From contig NZ_CP101987.1 of NCBI RefSeq assembly GCF_024508315.1, positions 4,092,001-4,156,000 of the forward strand: a DNA stretch of 64,000 nucleotides. Reading direction: 5' to 3'. Each line of letters opens with the position of its first letter. Position 1 is the first letter of the stretch. Below the pieces are notes generated by a model. It searched no databases. It had not been told where the DNA came from and saw nothing but the letters and a program-made list of their open reading frames with translations. The DNA is from Cellulomonas xiejunii (GTDB lineage: Bacteria; Actinomycetota; Actinomycetes; Actinomycetales; Cellulomonadaceae). A program made the position numbers and the translations under genes. Shown one piece after another: positions 37,123 to 46,719 of this stretch.

Positions 37123-40100
37123 CGCGGCTGCCCGGGTGTGGTGGTTCGCAGGGGCGTGACGTACGAGTACCCCTTGTCGACGCGCTTGGTGACCGACAGG
37201 ACGAGGTCGGCGTACGGCTCCAGGGCGGTCACCTTGTCCAGCGGGGCGCCGATGATCAGCTGGAACCCCAGCCCACGCCACGCCTCGACGGCACGACCTG
37301 CGAACTCGCTGTCGGACTTGATGAACCCTTCATCGATGACTACGGGGGCGAACCTCGGACGTGAACGCAGGTCGTCCCCGAGGCGGTACCGCAGGGCTGC
37401 ACCGACGATGAACGCGACAAGCTCCTGGGTCTCCCCGCCGCTCTTGCCCGCCAGGGACGAGTGGGTCGACAGCAGGTTCTGCAGCGTCACGTCGCGGCGT
37501 TCGGCGGTGATCTCCACGTGCCGGCGCACGTCGAGCAGGTGGTCGCGGTCGGCCAGTGCGGCCAGGTTGTTCGGCAGGTGCGGGTCGGCGCGCTCACGGA
37601 TCCGGGCCATGAACTGCTGTAGGTCGAGGAAGCGTCGCTGCAGCTGGTCGTCGCTGACGCCGGTCGTGGCCTGCGACGACAGGCGCTTGAGCTCGGCCCG
37701 GAACGACGTCACGTTGTCCCGCTGCAGCCTTCGCAGCCGGATCTGCAACCGGTCGTCGGATGCCCCGAACGGCAGCTGGCGAAGGATGTCGTTGATCGGG
37801 CCGAGGCGGTCCTCGATCTCGTCGATGGAGGCCGTCATCGCGTGCGCCAGCGGCACGAGGTCCTCCCCACTCCACTCCACGAGTGCCTTGCGCCACTTGT
37901 CACGTCGTTCGTGCAGCCCGGTGGACTCGATAGCCTGGAGGATCTCGGCGTACTCGCGGTACGCGTCCACGCTCACCCCGAGGTTCGGGTTGTCCGGGTC
38001 GAATGTGGACTTGTACAGCCCGAACTGCCGCTCGAGGGCCTCGGTCGTCTGCTCCACTCGGCGCTGCGCCTCACGTGAGGTGGCGCGCAGCTTGTCGAAT
38101 GTCCGAACCAGGGCGGAATCGAACCCCTCGAGGTCACCGCCGCCCGCCTCCGCGAACGCGGTGTCGAGCATCTGCTGCGTGGCCGGGGTCAGGTCGACCT
38201 CGCCGGCGTCCTCGATGCGGTACAGGTTGGTGTGGACGGTATCTTGGTCTTCGACGAGCTGCGCGTGTCGTGCGTCGAGGTCCTCGCGCTCCTCGTCCAG
38301 GGACTGCCGGCGGTGCGCGACCTTCAGGTACGCAGCCTTGGCTGCAGATGCCTGTTCCTCCAGCTCGTGCAGCTGGCTGTCGGCGGCCAGCAGGCGATGA
38401 CGCTGCGTCTCCAGGTCCTGGATCTTGGCGTCGCAGGACCACACGTCGATATCGTCGAACGCGGTCTGACGCACGGTGGCGAACCGCGCGTTGCGTTCGT
38501 TCAGGGTCCGGCTCTGCTCCCTGAGGTCCGCCTGCTGCGTGGCGATCCGCGTCAGATGTACCTCAAGCTCGGCGATCTCAGCGTCGAGGTCGCCGATCAA
38601 GTCGGTGTTGCTGAACCCGATGATCGAGTGCTGCCCGGTCGTGCCGTGCGCACCTCGGGTGCCGCGGCGGGTCTGCCCGCTGAGGGTGACGCGCAGCTCG
38701 TCGCCGGCAAGCTCCTCGGGGGTGTACACGCAGCGGGCGTTGCGGGACAGAACCTTGCGCTTGACCCAGCCGGCGTACGGCGAGTCCTTGAACGTCAACT
38801 TGCCTGTCACCAGTGTGTCGTCGGCCGGCAGGCCCGGTTCGCAGGCGTGCCGTTCGACGCCCTCGAAGTGAAGACGCTTGCGCCAGGGAAGCGAGTTGAT
38901 TGCGCGCGAGAGCCGCTCGAGGTGCTCGCGGGGCACGAGCATCGTACGGGCTTCGCCCGCGAGGAGCGTCTCGATCGCCAGCCGCCATTGGTCGTGCTCA
39001 CTGCGGATGTCGATAAGCTCGGCGACGAAGGGCAGGTCCTCGACGTCGAGGCCTGCTGCGCTGGCTGCTTCCCGGCGCTGGTTGTCCAGGTCGGCTGGGA
39101 CACGACCCTTGCGCTTCGACAGCGAGTCCTTCTCAGTGGCCACCTCGGACTTGCGCTGGTGCAGCGGGTACGACTCGTGACCCAGCCGGGCATGCTCGTT
39201 GTCGAGGTCGTCGAGTCGCTTGCCCAGCGCCGAAGCGAGGGTGTCGGCGACCTGGCGCACCGCGTCGAAGTCGTTGCGCCCGGCCAACGGCAGCGCCTCT
39301 ACGGTGGCGACCTGCTGCACTTGCTCCAGGCGGCGGTTCCGGGCGGTCCGCGTGTCGTGCTCCTTGGCGATCTGAACGCCCAGAGCGCTCAGAAGCTGCC
39401 CGCCGGCGTCGTTGTACGCCGCGGCGGCCGCGTTGGACCTGGTCTCGGCCTCACGTTCCTCGGCGTCGATGGCGTGGCGCAGCTCGCGGTTCGTCGCCAG
39501 CTGGTCGCGAACCTGCCTGATGCGCTGCTCGAGCAGTCCGGAGCGGGTCCGAAGCTGCCACAGCCTGGCGGGGGTGTCTCCGGGGGTGGTCAGGCCGAGG
39601 GTGTCCAGGTCGTGCAGCTGCTGCACGGCTGCCTGCCGCTCGGTGTAGGCGGCGGTGATGGGGCGCAGGGTCTCGACCTTGCGCTGGTCGTCGACCATCG
39701 CCTGGTAGGACGCCTCGAGCTCGTTGAAGTGTCCGATGGCCAGGTCGGCCTTCTCGAACGTCTCTGGGCGTTCCAGAACCATGTCCTTGTACAGCTCGTC
39801 GACGGTGCGGATGTGCTGGCCGGCCTGGATGCGGGCCAGCAGACGCAGCGCCTTGGTGCCTTCGCCGCCAGCGCCGATGCCGAGCTTGGTGAAGATCGCT
39901 TGGCTGAACGCGACGTATTTGTCGTGGGTGCGCATCATGGGGAACGCGGCACGCAGCTGCTGCGTGGGGAAGTGGTCGTCACCGACGACGGCGAACCGTT
40001 CGAGGTCGTGCAGGTCGAACCCTCCGTCGAGGGTGAGCATCCTCATCGAGATCTCCCCGGACCGGGTGGCCCGCGCAGGTACCCAGTACGTGCGGGCGGC

Positions 40101-40568
40101 AGTGAACCGGTGCCCGTGGTCGGACACGAACGTCATCGCGACCGCACCCCACGTGGGCTTGCCGCGTCCGCGTAGCACCTTGTCGACCTGCTGCCCGTCC
40201 TCCTCGGTCGTGTCGAGCTTGCCGCGCAGGTACGACAGCAGGTTGCGCTGCTCGGCTGAGCGGGCCCGTCCCGACTGCGCCTCGTTGGACGCCCCGTTGA
40301 ACGACGTCGAGGAATCCATCATCAGGGCGATGTACGCGTCGAGAATGGTCGACTTGCCGGCGCCGGATGCACCGGACAGCAGCGTCGAACCGGTCGCGAA
40401 CTCGATGGGGACCACGCCTTCGAAGCCGCCCCAGTTCGCGACCTGCAGCAGCTCGGCGCGCCACTGCGGGTCGGGCAGCATCGTGTTCTGCGTGAAAGAC
40501 GCTCTGGGTGACGCCTGTGGATCTGCGCCCATGTCGGTGAACAGCGGGTCGAGCATGTCGGTACTCAC
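37119..40568 (-). CDS. jetC: Wadjet SMC-like ATPase JetC
   Basis: A 1149-residue SMC/MukB-like protein. Walker A is LSGASGAGKST at residues 64-74. Two long coiled-coil stretches flank a hinge-like middle region. The ABC signature KSGGETQELV is near residue 1045, and Walker B is PVVIDEGFIKSD near 1080. JetC drives loop extrusion that measures DNA circularity in Wadjet systems. It overlaps jetB (ATGA) and jetD. Length and motif spacing match type I Wadjet; no frameshift is seen. Confidence 0.94.
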   Translation of the reverse strand: MSTDMLDPLFTDMGADPQASPRASFTQNTMLPDPQWRAELLQVANWGGFEGVVPIEFATGSTLLSGASGAGKSTILDAYIALMMDSSTSFNGASNEAQSGRARSAEQRNLLSYLRGKLDTTEEDGQQVDKVLRGRGKPTWGAVAMTFVSDHGHRFTAARTYWVPARATRSGEISMRMLTLDGGFDLHDLERFAVVGDDHFPTQQLRAAFPMMRTHDKYVAFSQAIFTKLGIGAGGEGTKALRLLARIQAGQHIRTVDELYKDMVLERPETFEKADLAIGHFNELEASYQAMVDDQRKVETLRPITAAYTERQAAVQQLHDLDTLGLTTPGDTPARLWQLRTRSGLLEQRIRQVRDQLATNRELRHAIDAEEREAETRSNAAAAAYNDAGGQLLSALGVQIAKEHDTRTARNRRLEQVQQVATVEALPLAGRNDFDAVRQVADTLASALGKRLDDLDNEHARLGHESYPLHQRKSEVATEKDSLSKRKGRVPADLDNQRREAASAAGLDVEDLPFVAELIDIRSEHDQWRLAIETLLAGEARTMLVPREHLERLSRAINSLPWRKRLHFEGVERHACEPGLPADDTLVTGKLTFKDSPYAGWVKRKVLSRNARCVYTPEELAGDELRVTLSGQTRRGTRGAHGTTGQHSIIGFSNTDLIGDLDAEIAELEVHLTRIATQQADLREQSRTLNERNARFATVRQTAFDDIDVWSCDAKIQDLETQRHRLLAADSQLHELEEQASAAKAAYLKVAHRRQSLDEEREDLDARHAQLVEDQDTVHTNLYRIEDAGEVDLTPATQQMLDTAFAEAGGGDLEGFDSALVRTFDKLRATSREAQRRVEQTTEALERQFGLYKSTFDPDNPNLGVSVDAYREYAEILQAIESTGLHERRDKWRKALVEWSGEDLVPLAHAMTASIDEIEDRLGPINDILRQLPFGASDDRLQIRLRRLQRDNVTSFRAELKRLSSQATTGVSDDQLQRRFLDLQQFMARIRERADPHLPNNLAALADRDHLLDVRRHVEITAERRDVTLQNLLSTHSSLAGKSGGETQELVAFIVGAALRYRLGDDLRSRPRFAPVVIDEGFIKSDSEFAGRAVEAWRGLGFQLIIGAPLDKVTALEPYADLVLSVTKRVDKGYSYVTPLRTTTPGQPR

Positions 40569-41311
40569 GCCAAACCCCCGATGCCCGTCAGCTCAGCGTC
40601 GGCAGCGCTCTGGTCGTCGCCCCGCAGGTCGGCGGCGGCCTCGTCGACCTGGGTCGCCGGGTCCTGCTCGTCGCTGTTGCGTTCGCGCACCCAGGCCAGC
40701 AGGGTGTGCAGCTTGTCGATCGGCAGCATCACTTCCACGGCGCGGGACACCACGAACCTGTCCCCGGTCGACGCGCCGATCAGCATGCCTGCCTTGTGCA
40801 GCGCGCCGATGGCGAAGTTGACGCTGCGGCGGTCACCGGACAGGTCCGTCGCGTGCGCCGGGCGGCGCTGGGCGACGAACTCCTGCATCTCCTCCCGGTC
40901 GACGTACACCCGGGTCTCCCCGGCGGCACTCTGGTTCAGGTACCGGGTGCGCAGGTACACCAGCAGCAAGGTCTCCTCACGGTTCCATGCTGTGTCGTAC
41001 AGCAGTGTGGGGAACGGTGCGGCGCCGCCTTCGGGTGCGACCTGCCTCTTGTAGGCGACCTCCCGGCCGCGGTCCAGGACCAGTTCGAGGTACATGTCGT
41101 GAAGGTGCCGGCGTATCGGTCGGGGGTCTGCGGTGATCGTCGCCCAAGCCTTGGGGTGGGACTCCGCGGTGATGAACCGGTGCTTGAGCATCGTGATCAG
41201 CGCCTTGCGCTGGTCGGGGTCGAGCCGGCCGTCGTCCCCCTCGAACTCCGCGGTCCGCGACCCGGACTCGACGGATTCGTCGTCGATGTCCCTTTCAGTG
41301 TCGATGCTCAT
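40565..41311 (-). CDS. jetB: Wadjet kleisin-associated subunit JetB (DUF4194)
   Basis: A 248-residue protein with an acidic N-terminus (DTERDIDDESVESG) and a winged-helix body. Visible segments are RKALITMLKHRFI, RRHLHDMYLEL and TRYLNQSAAGETRVYVDRE. This is the MukE-like DUF4194 subunit, which bridges the kleisin JetA and the ATPase JetC. Starts and stops overlap jetA and jetC by four bases, so the four subunits are translationally coupled. Confidence 0.92.
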   Translation of the reverse strand: MSIDTERDIDDESVESGSRTAEFEGDDGRLDPDQRKALITMLKHRFITAESHPKAWATITADPRPIRRHLHDMYLELVLDRGREVAYKRQVAPEGGAAPFPTLLYDTAWNREETLLLVYLRTRYLNQSAAGETRVYVDREEMQEFVAQRRPAHATDLSGDRRSVNFAIGALHKAGMLIGASTGDRFVVSRAVEVMLPIDKLHTLLAWVRERNSDEQDPATQVDEAAADLRGDDQSAADAELTGIGGLA

Positions 41312-42792
41312 GCGTGCTCTCCGGTCGCGGGTGCGGGGCGTGCTGCCATGCGAGGGACGGTGAAGGTGCGCTTACGCCCGTCGGGGCGGACGGTCTGGTA
41401 CTGCTCGGTGCCCTCGGTCGGTTCGATGCCGTCGTGGTTGGTCGCCAGCTGCAGTGCGCCAAGGATCTCCACGGGCCGGCGCAGGTCGTCGTCGAGTTGG
41501 ACGAACATCTGCCCGAGGGTGGTGAACTTCCCGGCGTCGAACAGGTCGTTCATGTGCTGGCGCAGGGCACCGAGGGTGGGTCCGCCGTGTGCCTTGAGCT
41601 CCTGCAGGCTGAACGATGTCGGCGGTTCCTCCTCAGGGCTGAACAACGGGTCGGGGTCGCTCTCGATGCTCGGGTCGTAGAACCGTTCGCGCAGATGCGT
41701 GACCTCAACCCGCTCGGGGATCAGACGGACGTCAACGGCCGCGCGCCGGCCGGCGCCGCTCATCCATCGGGTCAGCTCGTCGTCGAGCTTCCGCAGCACA
41801 TGCTCGAGCTCGCGGTCTCGACCCGGGTTATGGGTGGCGATGTACTCCCGCAGCGCGGCGGTCACCTTCGAGCGGCGGGTCAGGACCGACTCGATGCCGG
41901 TGTGGATGAGCCGCACGATGCCGCGCAGCTCGCGACGATCGGAGTCGGTGAGGATGTCGGCTCCCAGAGGGTGCTCCAGCAGCGCGTTCAGGTCCTCGCG
42001 CAGTTGCAGCAGCAGCGCCTCGTCACGCAGCAGGTCGAACGCGCCTTCGAAGGCGCGACCTTCGGCGGTGCTGCTCATCAGGTTCTCGGCGCGCTCGAGG
42101 TACTCGTCGACGACACGCCCGGCACCGACGCCTTCAGCGCGGAACGACTCCAGCAGGGTCTTACGAAGCGTCGTGAAGGACTCCTCGACGCGGGCGAAGT
42201 CCGACGGCAACCCGGAAACCAGGCCCTGCAGCTCGATGTACCGCAGCAGCATCGACTCCTCGGTGACCGTGGCCATCGGTCCGCCTTCGGCCAAGCGGTT
42301 GCGCTCGGCGGTACGGTGCGCGATCTCGGCGTCGAGGATCGCGATGCGTGAGGCACGGTCCGGGTTCGCCTCGGCGTTGAACCGACGAGCGGTTGCCACG
42401 ATCGTCGCGATGCGATGCTCAGACAGCGCGGCCCGGTCACGCATCATGCGCTGCACGACGTCCAACGCCTCACGGGCGTGCGAGGTCAGCGAGTACGTCT
42501 CGGTCCCGTCATCTTCGGCGGACCGCACGAGCCACTGGCCATTCATCCACCTCTGGCACAAGGTGCGCCCGTCACCCTGCGGCAGCGGGGTCACGCCCGC
42601 GGCCTTCAGCTCGCCCAGGCACGTCTCGACGTGCTGGTGCAGGTTGACCGTGGGGACGCTGAGGCGTTCGTTGCTGAAAGTGGAGCGGAACAGCGCCAGG
42701 ATCACCGCAGCGTCCCGCCGGTGCAGAAGGCCCAGCGTGGGCTGCTCGAAAGCGGTGGACACGCGCGCGAACTCACCGACGATGTCGCTCAC
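41308..42792 (-). CDS. jetA: Wadjet kleisin subunit JetA (DUF3375)
   Basis: A 494-residue MukF/kleisin-like protein. It starts VSDIVGEFARVSTAF with an N-terminal winged-helix region, has a long helical middle (residues 150-350) and C-terminal motifs expected of DUF3375. GTG 42792 is well supported: AGGAGGT lies five bases upstream, the strongest ribosome site in the element. As first gene of jetABCD it sets the operon promoter somewhere in 42793-43287. Confidence 0.92.
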   Translation of the reverse strand: MSDIVGEFARVSTAFEQPTLGLLHRRDAAVILALFRSTFSNERLSVPTVNLHQHVETCLGELKAAGVTPLPQGDGRTLCQRWMNGQWLVRSAEDDGTETYSLTSHAREALDVVQRMMRDRAALSEHRIATIVATARRFNAEANPDRASRIAILDAEIAHRTAERNRLAEGGPMATVTEESMLLRYIELQGLVSGLPSDFARVEESFTTLRKTLLESFRAEGVGAGRVVDEYLERAENLMSSTAEGRAFEGAFDLLRDEALLLQLREDLNALLEHPLGADILTDSDRRELRGIVRLIHTGIESVLTRRSKVTAALREYIATHNPGRDRELEHVLRKLDDELTRWMSGAGRRAAVDVRLIPERVEVTHLRERFYDPSIESDPDPLFSPEEEPPTSFSLQELKAHGGPTLGALRQHMNDLFDAGKFTTLGQMFVQLDDDLRRPVEILGALQLATNHDGIEPTEGTEQYQTVRPDGRKRTFTVPRMAARPAPATGEHA

Positions 42793-43287
42793 GCGCACCT
42801 CCTTCCGCCGTTCACCCCTGGCAGGCCGGTGCCCTGCGGGTGCCGTCCTGTGCTTCCTGAAGCACTGTGCCGTACAGCACCGACAACCGATCTCGGCGCT
42901 GCAGCGCGGAGTCACCCAGGTAGCGCAACGGCTCCCACCCGAACGTGGGTAGGACGTGCTGGTGCTGCTTCTGGATTAGCGGGCGAGGCCCCGGGACTGC
43001 TCCTGGTTCTGTTGACTCCTGGCCTGTGGGGACGTGATCCTCGCTGAAAGGATCAGGATCGCTCCTGTTGCCTACCCGCCGGAGGCCCGGCGAGACGTGA
43101 TCGCTGTAGCCCGCCGCGGGGAGCAGACCCGCCGTACGCCTTGTGCACATCAGTGGTGTGTAGGTGCGAGTAGGTGGCGCTCGCCAACCGACCGCGCGAC
43201 CTGCACCGGTCGTCCTGCAGGACCGACTCGCCACGCACGCGGCGCGCCACCCATGGGCGCCTCGGGAGAACGGGCCAGACTGCTCGC
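42793..43287. other. Gene-free divergent region between jetA and the Abi-like gene
   Basis: About 495 bases that must hold the promoter of jetABCD (leftward) and of the Abi-like nuclease gene (rightward). I see no convincing -10/-35 pair, only a short repeat GATCCTCGCTGAAAGGATC near 43034-43052 that could be an operator. No coding frame looks real. Confidence 0.4.
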
Positions 43288-44316
43288 GTGAGGTTCTTCC
43301 CGAGCGGCCCCTCTCCCTGGGGCGAAGCCGACGGATCCGGCGCGCCTCCGCCAGCGAAGGTCTCGAGGCGCACACTTCGCACCGCCATCGAGGACGCCCT
43401 GATTAGCGGCTTTACCCGCCGGAACTTGGAAGTCGTCCTCGTCGAGGAGCTCAAGCTGGTCTGGGAGGGCGACGACTCCGGGCCGAGCAAAGCGGAGTCC
43501 AAGCGAACCCTCGTCGGCGGCTACATCGATGGCTTGTTGCTGCCGCAACTCGTCGCGTTGGCTCGACGACTTGACGCAGAACTTGAAGTCCCCGAGCAAC
43601 TCCTGACGGGGCTGCGACGCTACATCGACGCCTACGAGCGCGGCGGCGGCGTCGAGGCACCGACCAAGAACCTCATCTTTGCCGCGAACGGTCCCAAGCC
43701 CGACATCGTGCTGCGCGACGCAGTAAGCAACGACATCGAGATCGTGACAAACGCGGAGTACTGCCTCGTATACGACCGGCCGATCCAGGGCGAAGGCCTG
43801 CGGTACTCGCACCTCATCCAGTGGTGGCGCGAACGCGAGGACCTCCCGGACGCGATCGATGACCTCACCATCGGTCGACAGCTGCACAAACGGTTCCGCG
43901 AGTCCCTAGACAGCCAGGCCGAGCAGGTCGTGTTCGACGCCTACGCCACTCGCTACAAATCCTCGTTCGACATCCCCGCGCTGATTCCGCAGGTGTACCT
44001 CCACTACGACCCGTACAACCAGCGCACCCGCCGGGGGATGGCCAGCGGCACCAGGCTCGCTCGTCAGCGGATGGACTTCCTGCTGCTGTACAGCGACCGC
44101 CAGCGTGTCGTCATCGAAGTCGATGGGAAACAGCACTACGCCGAAGGGGACACCGCCAGCCCAGCCCGATACTCGGAGATGGCTGCTGAGGATCGACGCC
44201 TCCGGCTCGCGCGCTACGAGGTCTACCGCTTCGGTGGCTACGAACTCACCCAGAACCCGGACAGCACCGCGATGGTGCTGGACTTCTTCGAGCAGCTCGC
44301 CGAGCGAATGAAGTAG
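43288..44316 (+). CDS. Abi-like protein with PD-(D/E)XK-type nuclease domain
   Basis: A 342-residue protein from GTG 43288. The N-terminal 80 residues (SRRTLRTAIEDALISGFTRR) resemble the small helical domains at the front of AbiJ-type abortive-infection proteins. The C-terminal 110 residues look like a restriction-endonuclease fold: RQRMDFLLLYSDRQRVVIEV with Asp and Glu, followed by DGKQHY with Lys. It ends with DFFEQLAER. A phage-sensing head plus nuclease is a common defence layout. It is divergent from the Wadjet operon and not linked to another gene, so it is probably a single-gene system. The family name is my best judgement only. Confidence 0.6.
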   Translation: MRFFPSGPSPWGEADGSGAPPPAKVSRRTLRTAIEDALISGFTRRNLEVVLVEELKLVWEGDDSGPSKAESKRTLVGGYIDGLLLPQLVALARRLDAELEVPEQLLTGLRRYIDAYERGGGVEAPTKNLIFAANGPKPDIVLRDAVSNDIEIVTNAEYCLVYDRPIQGEGLRYSHLIQWWREREDLPDAIDDLTIGRQLHKRFRESLDSQAEQVVFDAYATRYKSSFDIPALIPQVYLHYDPYNQRTRRGMASGTRLARQRMDFLLLYSDRQRVVIEVDGKQHYAEGDTASPARYSEMAAEDRRLRLARYEVYRFGGYELTQNPDSTAMVLDFFEQLAERMK

Positions 44317-44552
44317 GGCGGTACCTCGCCCACCCGGCTCGGTGGGCGGGGCTGCGGAGAGCCCGGCCACGCCACGTCTCGTACGCGACGACGGTGACGC
44401 TGGCTGCGGCCTGGGCGATGTCGCGGATGAGCCGAACGGACAGGCGAGAGCGGGAGGCGAACGCCACCCTTAGTCGTCGTCTGCCAGATACGTGGGGCTC
44501 ACGCCTCCATGACGAATGCCAGACAACTCTTGAGCGATCGACAGCAGGGCCG

Positions 44553-44681
44553 CTACTTCGGCGACTTGAGTTGATGGTCGATAGTGAGGTGCTCGAGGTC
44601 ATCAATCGAACCGGAGCTCTTGCCCTTGGCCGCGCCGATGGTGCGCGCCAGAGAGTCCCATGCAGTTGCGTAGGTGCTCAT
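44553..44681 (-). CDS. Possible small protein (42 aa)
   Basis: A short frame starting MSTYATAWDSLARTIGAAKG and ending DHQLKSPK, with AGGGGG two bases from the ATG (close for a ribosome site). It follows the WhiB-like gene in the same direction by 71 bases. It could be a real short peptide of the transposition operon or chance. Bases 44317-44552 hold nothing else. Confidence 0.3.
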   Translation of the reverse strand: MSTYATAWDSLARTIGAAKGKSSGSIDDLEHLTIDHQLKSPK

Positions 44682-44752
44682 GCCCCCTGACGGTAGCGGT
44701 GGCGTGTGGCCGGCACGTCGTGGGGCGGCACACGAAAGAGGGTTGCACCCAC

Positions 44753-45094
44753 TCACCGCGCATCCTTCGTGAGGTATCGGCGCTCTTGAGCAAGGAGGCC
44801 GCCGCGGGCGCTGACCTGCCAGCCGGCCTGGACACGTTCGTGTGCCAGTGCGTCGAGCAAGCAGTCGGCCGCGACCGTGCACGTACCGCAGACGCGTCGT
44901 TGGTGCGCGATCACGGCGTCCGTCACCGTGTCGCGCTCGTAGAAGTGTTCGTCGCCGACGCACGCGGCGTCGTCCTCCCAGTCCGGGCGCGGCGCGCACC
45001 GGGCGCCGAACAGTTGGTCGGCGTGCGCTCGCACATCGGATGGGTCGCGGTAGCGGGAGCCACCCCGTGCCGTTGTCCGACCTGACGCGTTCAC
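44753..45094 (-). CDS. WhiB-like [4Fe-4S] protein encoded in the transposition operon
   Basis: A 113-residue protein with the WhiB cysteine pattern: one Cys in DDAACVGDE, then CGTC and a final Cys in AADCLLDAL, which would bind an iron-sulfur cluster. The usual GVWGG turn is degenerate (GWQVSARGG), followed by a basic QERR tail. The GTG start overlaps the stop of the second tniQ gene (GTGA), so it is co-translated with the transposition proteins. WhiB-like proteins are redox- or NO-sensing transcription factors that bind sigma factors. Here one may tie transposition or defence gene expression to stress, which is inference. Confidence 0.8.
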   Translation of the reverse strand: MNASGRTTARGGSRYRDPSDVRAHADQLFGARCAPRPDWEDDAACVGDEHFYERDTVTDAVIAHQRRVCGTCTVAADCLLDALAHERVQAGWQVSARGGLLAQERRYLTKDAR

Positions 45095-46719
45095 ACGGCA
45101 CCGGTCGCGTGCTGGGTCCGGGCCGCTTGGGTGAGCGCGGCAATCGCCAGTGGACGCAGGGAAGCCGCGAACTGACGGTAGGCGACCCTGCTGCGTCGGG
45201 CTGGAGGAATCGTCCATGCCGGGCTTGTGCTCAGCAGTCCGCCAGCGTGCACGCACCACAAGTAGGTGACCGCGTACGGGAACGACCTCGCCCGTGTCCC
45301 GGGACGGTGCTCCCCAACCCACTGCTCGAACCAGGCGTCGCTCGTCGCTAACGCGCGAACCTGCTGTTCGCGGTCCCGGTAGTTGCCCGTCATCTCGGCG
45401 CCGATGGCGTCGAGTGCGTCGGTCAGGCGTCGGGGGTCGGGGCGGCTTCGGGCGCTGACGCTACGCGCCGTTCGGGTGCCGAGATCGCCGTCGAGCCCGA
45501 GCATTTCGGCGGCGTCCGCCCACGTGGTGGCGCCGCCCCTTCGGGCCATGCAGAGCGATAGGAAGAGACGGTTCGTTTCGGCCTTGTCCGTGGTGAACAG
45601 GTGAGCGGCCTGGCGGCGGAAGAGCGGTTCCGGGACGACTTGGGGGATCCGTTCCGGATCGACCAAGGTGCCCGTCCTACGGAGGTGGGTGCTGATGCGC
45701 TGGTGCGGGGCGAGCGCTGCCATCGTCAAGCGGGTCAGGGCCGGTGTCATCGTGGTGTGGTCGGCGAGCCAGGCCAGCCGGGACTCAGTGCTGGTGGGGA
45801 GGATGTCGAACCACGGGGCCAGCAGGTCCGCTGCCGCGCTCACGCCGGGAGCGGTGAGGATCTGGTCCGCGGTGGTCAGCACGGCGGACCTGACCAGTGG
45901 GTCGATCGGCGGCGACAGATGCCAGCGCACCCGCCGGGTGTCTCGCGCCTCCCTTCGGACCTGGTCCATCCAGGGAGCGAGGCTGCTGGCATCGGCGTGG
46001 CTCGCAAGGTGCAGGAGCAGCACCGCGAGATGCCGCCCGGCGGCGAGGTACTCCTGGGCTGTCGCTACCGCGCCCAGCATGGGGACCGCCGACCCAGTGC
46101 ACGCGACGTCGTGCCGGTCCTGCCGTGCGAGCTCGTCGCCGGCTGCCTTCGCCGTGGTGAGCCCTGAGACGTCGATGTCACACACGGTGCGTTCGCCGGT
46201 GGGGTTGAAGCAGCAGGTCCCGGCTCCGTGTCGGAGCGGTTCGTGCGGGTGGTCGGCAAATCGTCGCCCGCAGCCAGGGCAGCGCTCGATCAGGTAGCAG
46301 GAGTGCTCGGTGCAGATCGTGACAGTGGGCAGCCGCCAGGCCGTCCGCCAGCACCCGTCCCTCGCGAGGCAAGCCGGGCACGCTCCCGTGCCCTGAAGCC
46401 GAAACCAGCCGCGGCCTGCGACGGTCCGCCAGGACGACCAGCGCTGGGGATTCAGGCCGGCCAGGTCGAGGGCGGTCCCGTCGAAGCGCGAGAGCGTCGC
46501 GGCGACGACCCTGTGATGCGGAGCGCCGGTGAGCTCGGTGATCGACATGAGGGTTCGTTGGTCAGGCTTAACGGCGAGGAATCGCGTCGTGCCACCACCC
46601 CACCGAAGTGCGGACGCGAGCTGAGTGGTCAGCAGGCCGTTGTCCTCAGCCACGTGCTCGAGCCAGTCGGTGATGCACTGGTCTGCGGCCGGCTGGGACC
46701 GGACAGGGAGCGGACTCAT
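45091..46719 (-). CDS. tniQ: TniQ family target-selection protein 2
   Basis: A 542-residue TniQ/TnsD-like protein. The zinc-binding block reads GACPACLARDGC, then ICTEHSCYLIERCPGCGRR, with four Cys and His ligands in the TniQ arrangement. The rest is helical with several Trp-containing repeats. TniQ proteins choose the target site and recruit the TnsC ATPase. It overlaps the first tniQ gene by four bases. Its size is close to that of TnsD-type proteins, so it is a candidate for recognising the dnaB 3' end, though which of the two TniQs does so is open. Confidence 0.88.
   Translation of the reverse strand: MSPLPVRSQPAADQCITDWLEHVAEDNGLLTTQLASALRWGGGTTRFLAVKPDQRTLMSITELTGAPHHRVVAATLSRFDGTALDLAGLNPQRWSSWRTVAGRGWFRLQGTGACPACLARDGCWRTAWRLPTVTICTEHSCYLIERCPGCGRRFADHPHEPLRHGAGTCCFNPTGERTVCDIDVSGLTTAKAAGDELARQDRHDVACTGSAVPMLGAVATAQEYLAAGRHLAVLLLHLASHADASSLAPWMDQVRREARDTRRVRWHLSPPIDPLVRSAVLTTADQILTAPGVSAAADLLAPWFDILPTSTESRLAWLADHTTMTPALTRLTMAALAPHQRISTHLRRTGTLVDPERIPQVVPEPLFRRQAAHLFTTDKAETNRLFLSLCMARRGGATTWADAAEMLGLDGDLGTRTARSVSARSRPDPRRLTDALDAIGAEMTGNYRDREQQVRALATSDAWFEQWVGEHRPGTRARSFPYAVTYLWCVHAGGLLSTSPAWTIPPARRSRVAYRQFAASLRPLAIAALTQAARTQHATGAV

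Noticed and set aside
38232-40175. Plus-strand frame opposite jetC
   Set aside because: Antisense of coiled-coil coding sequence; no start signal and no motif.
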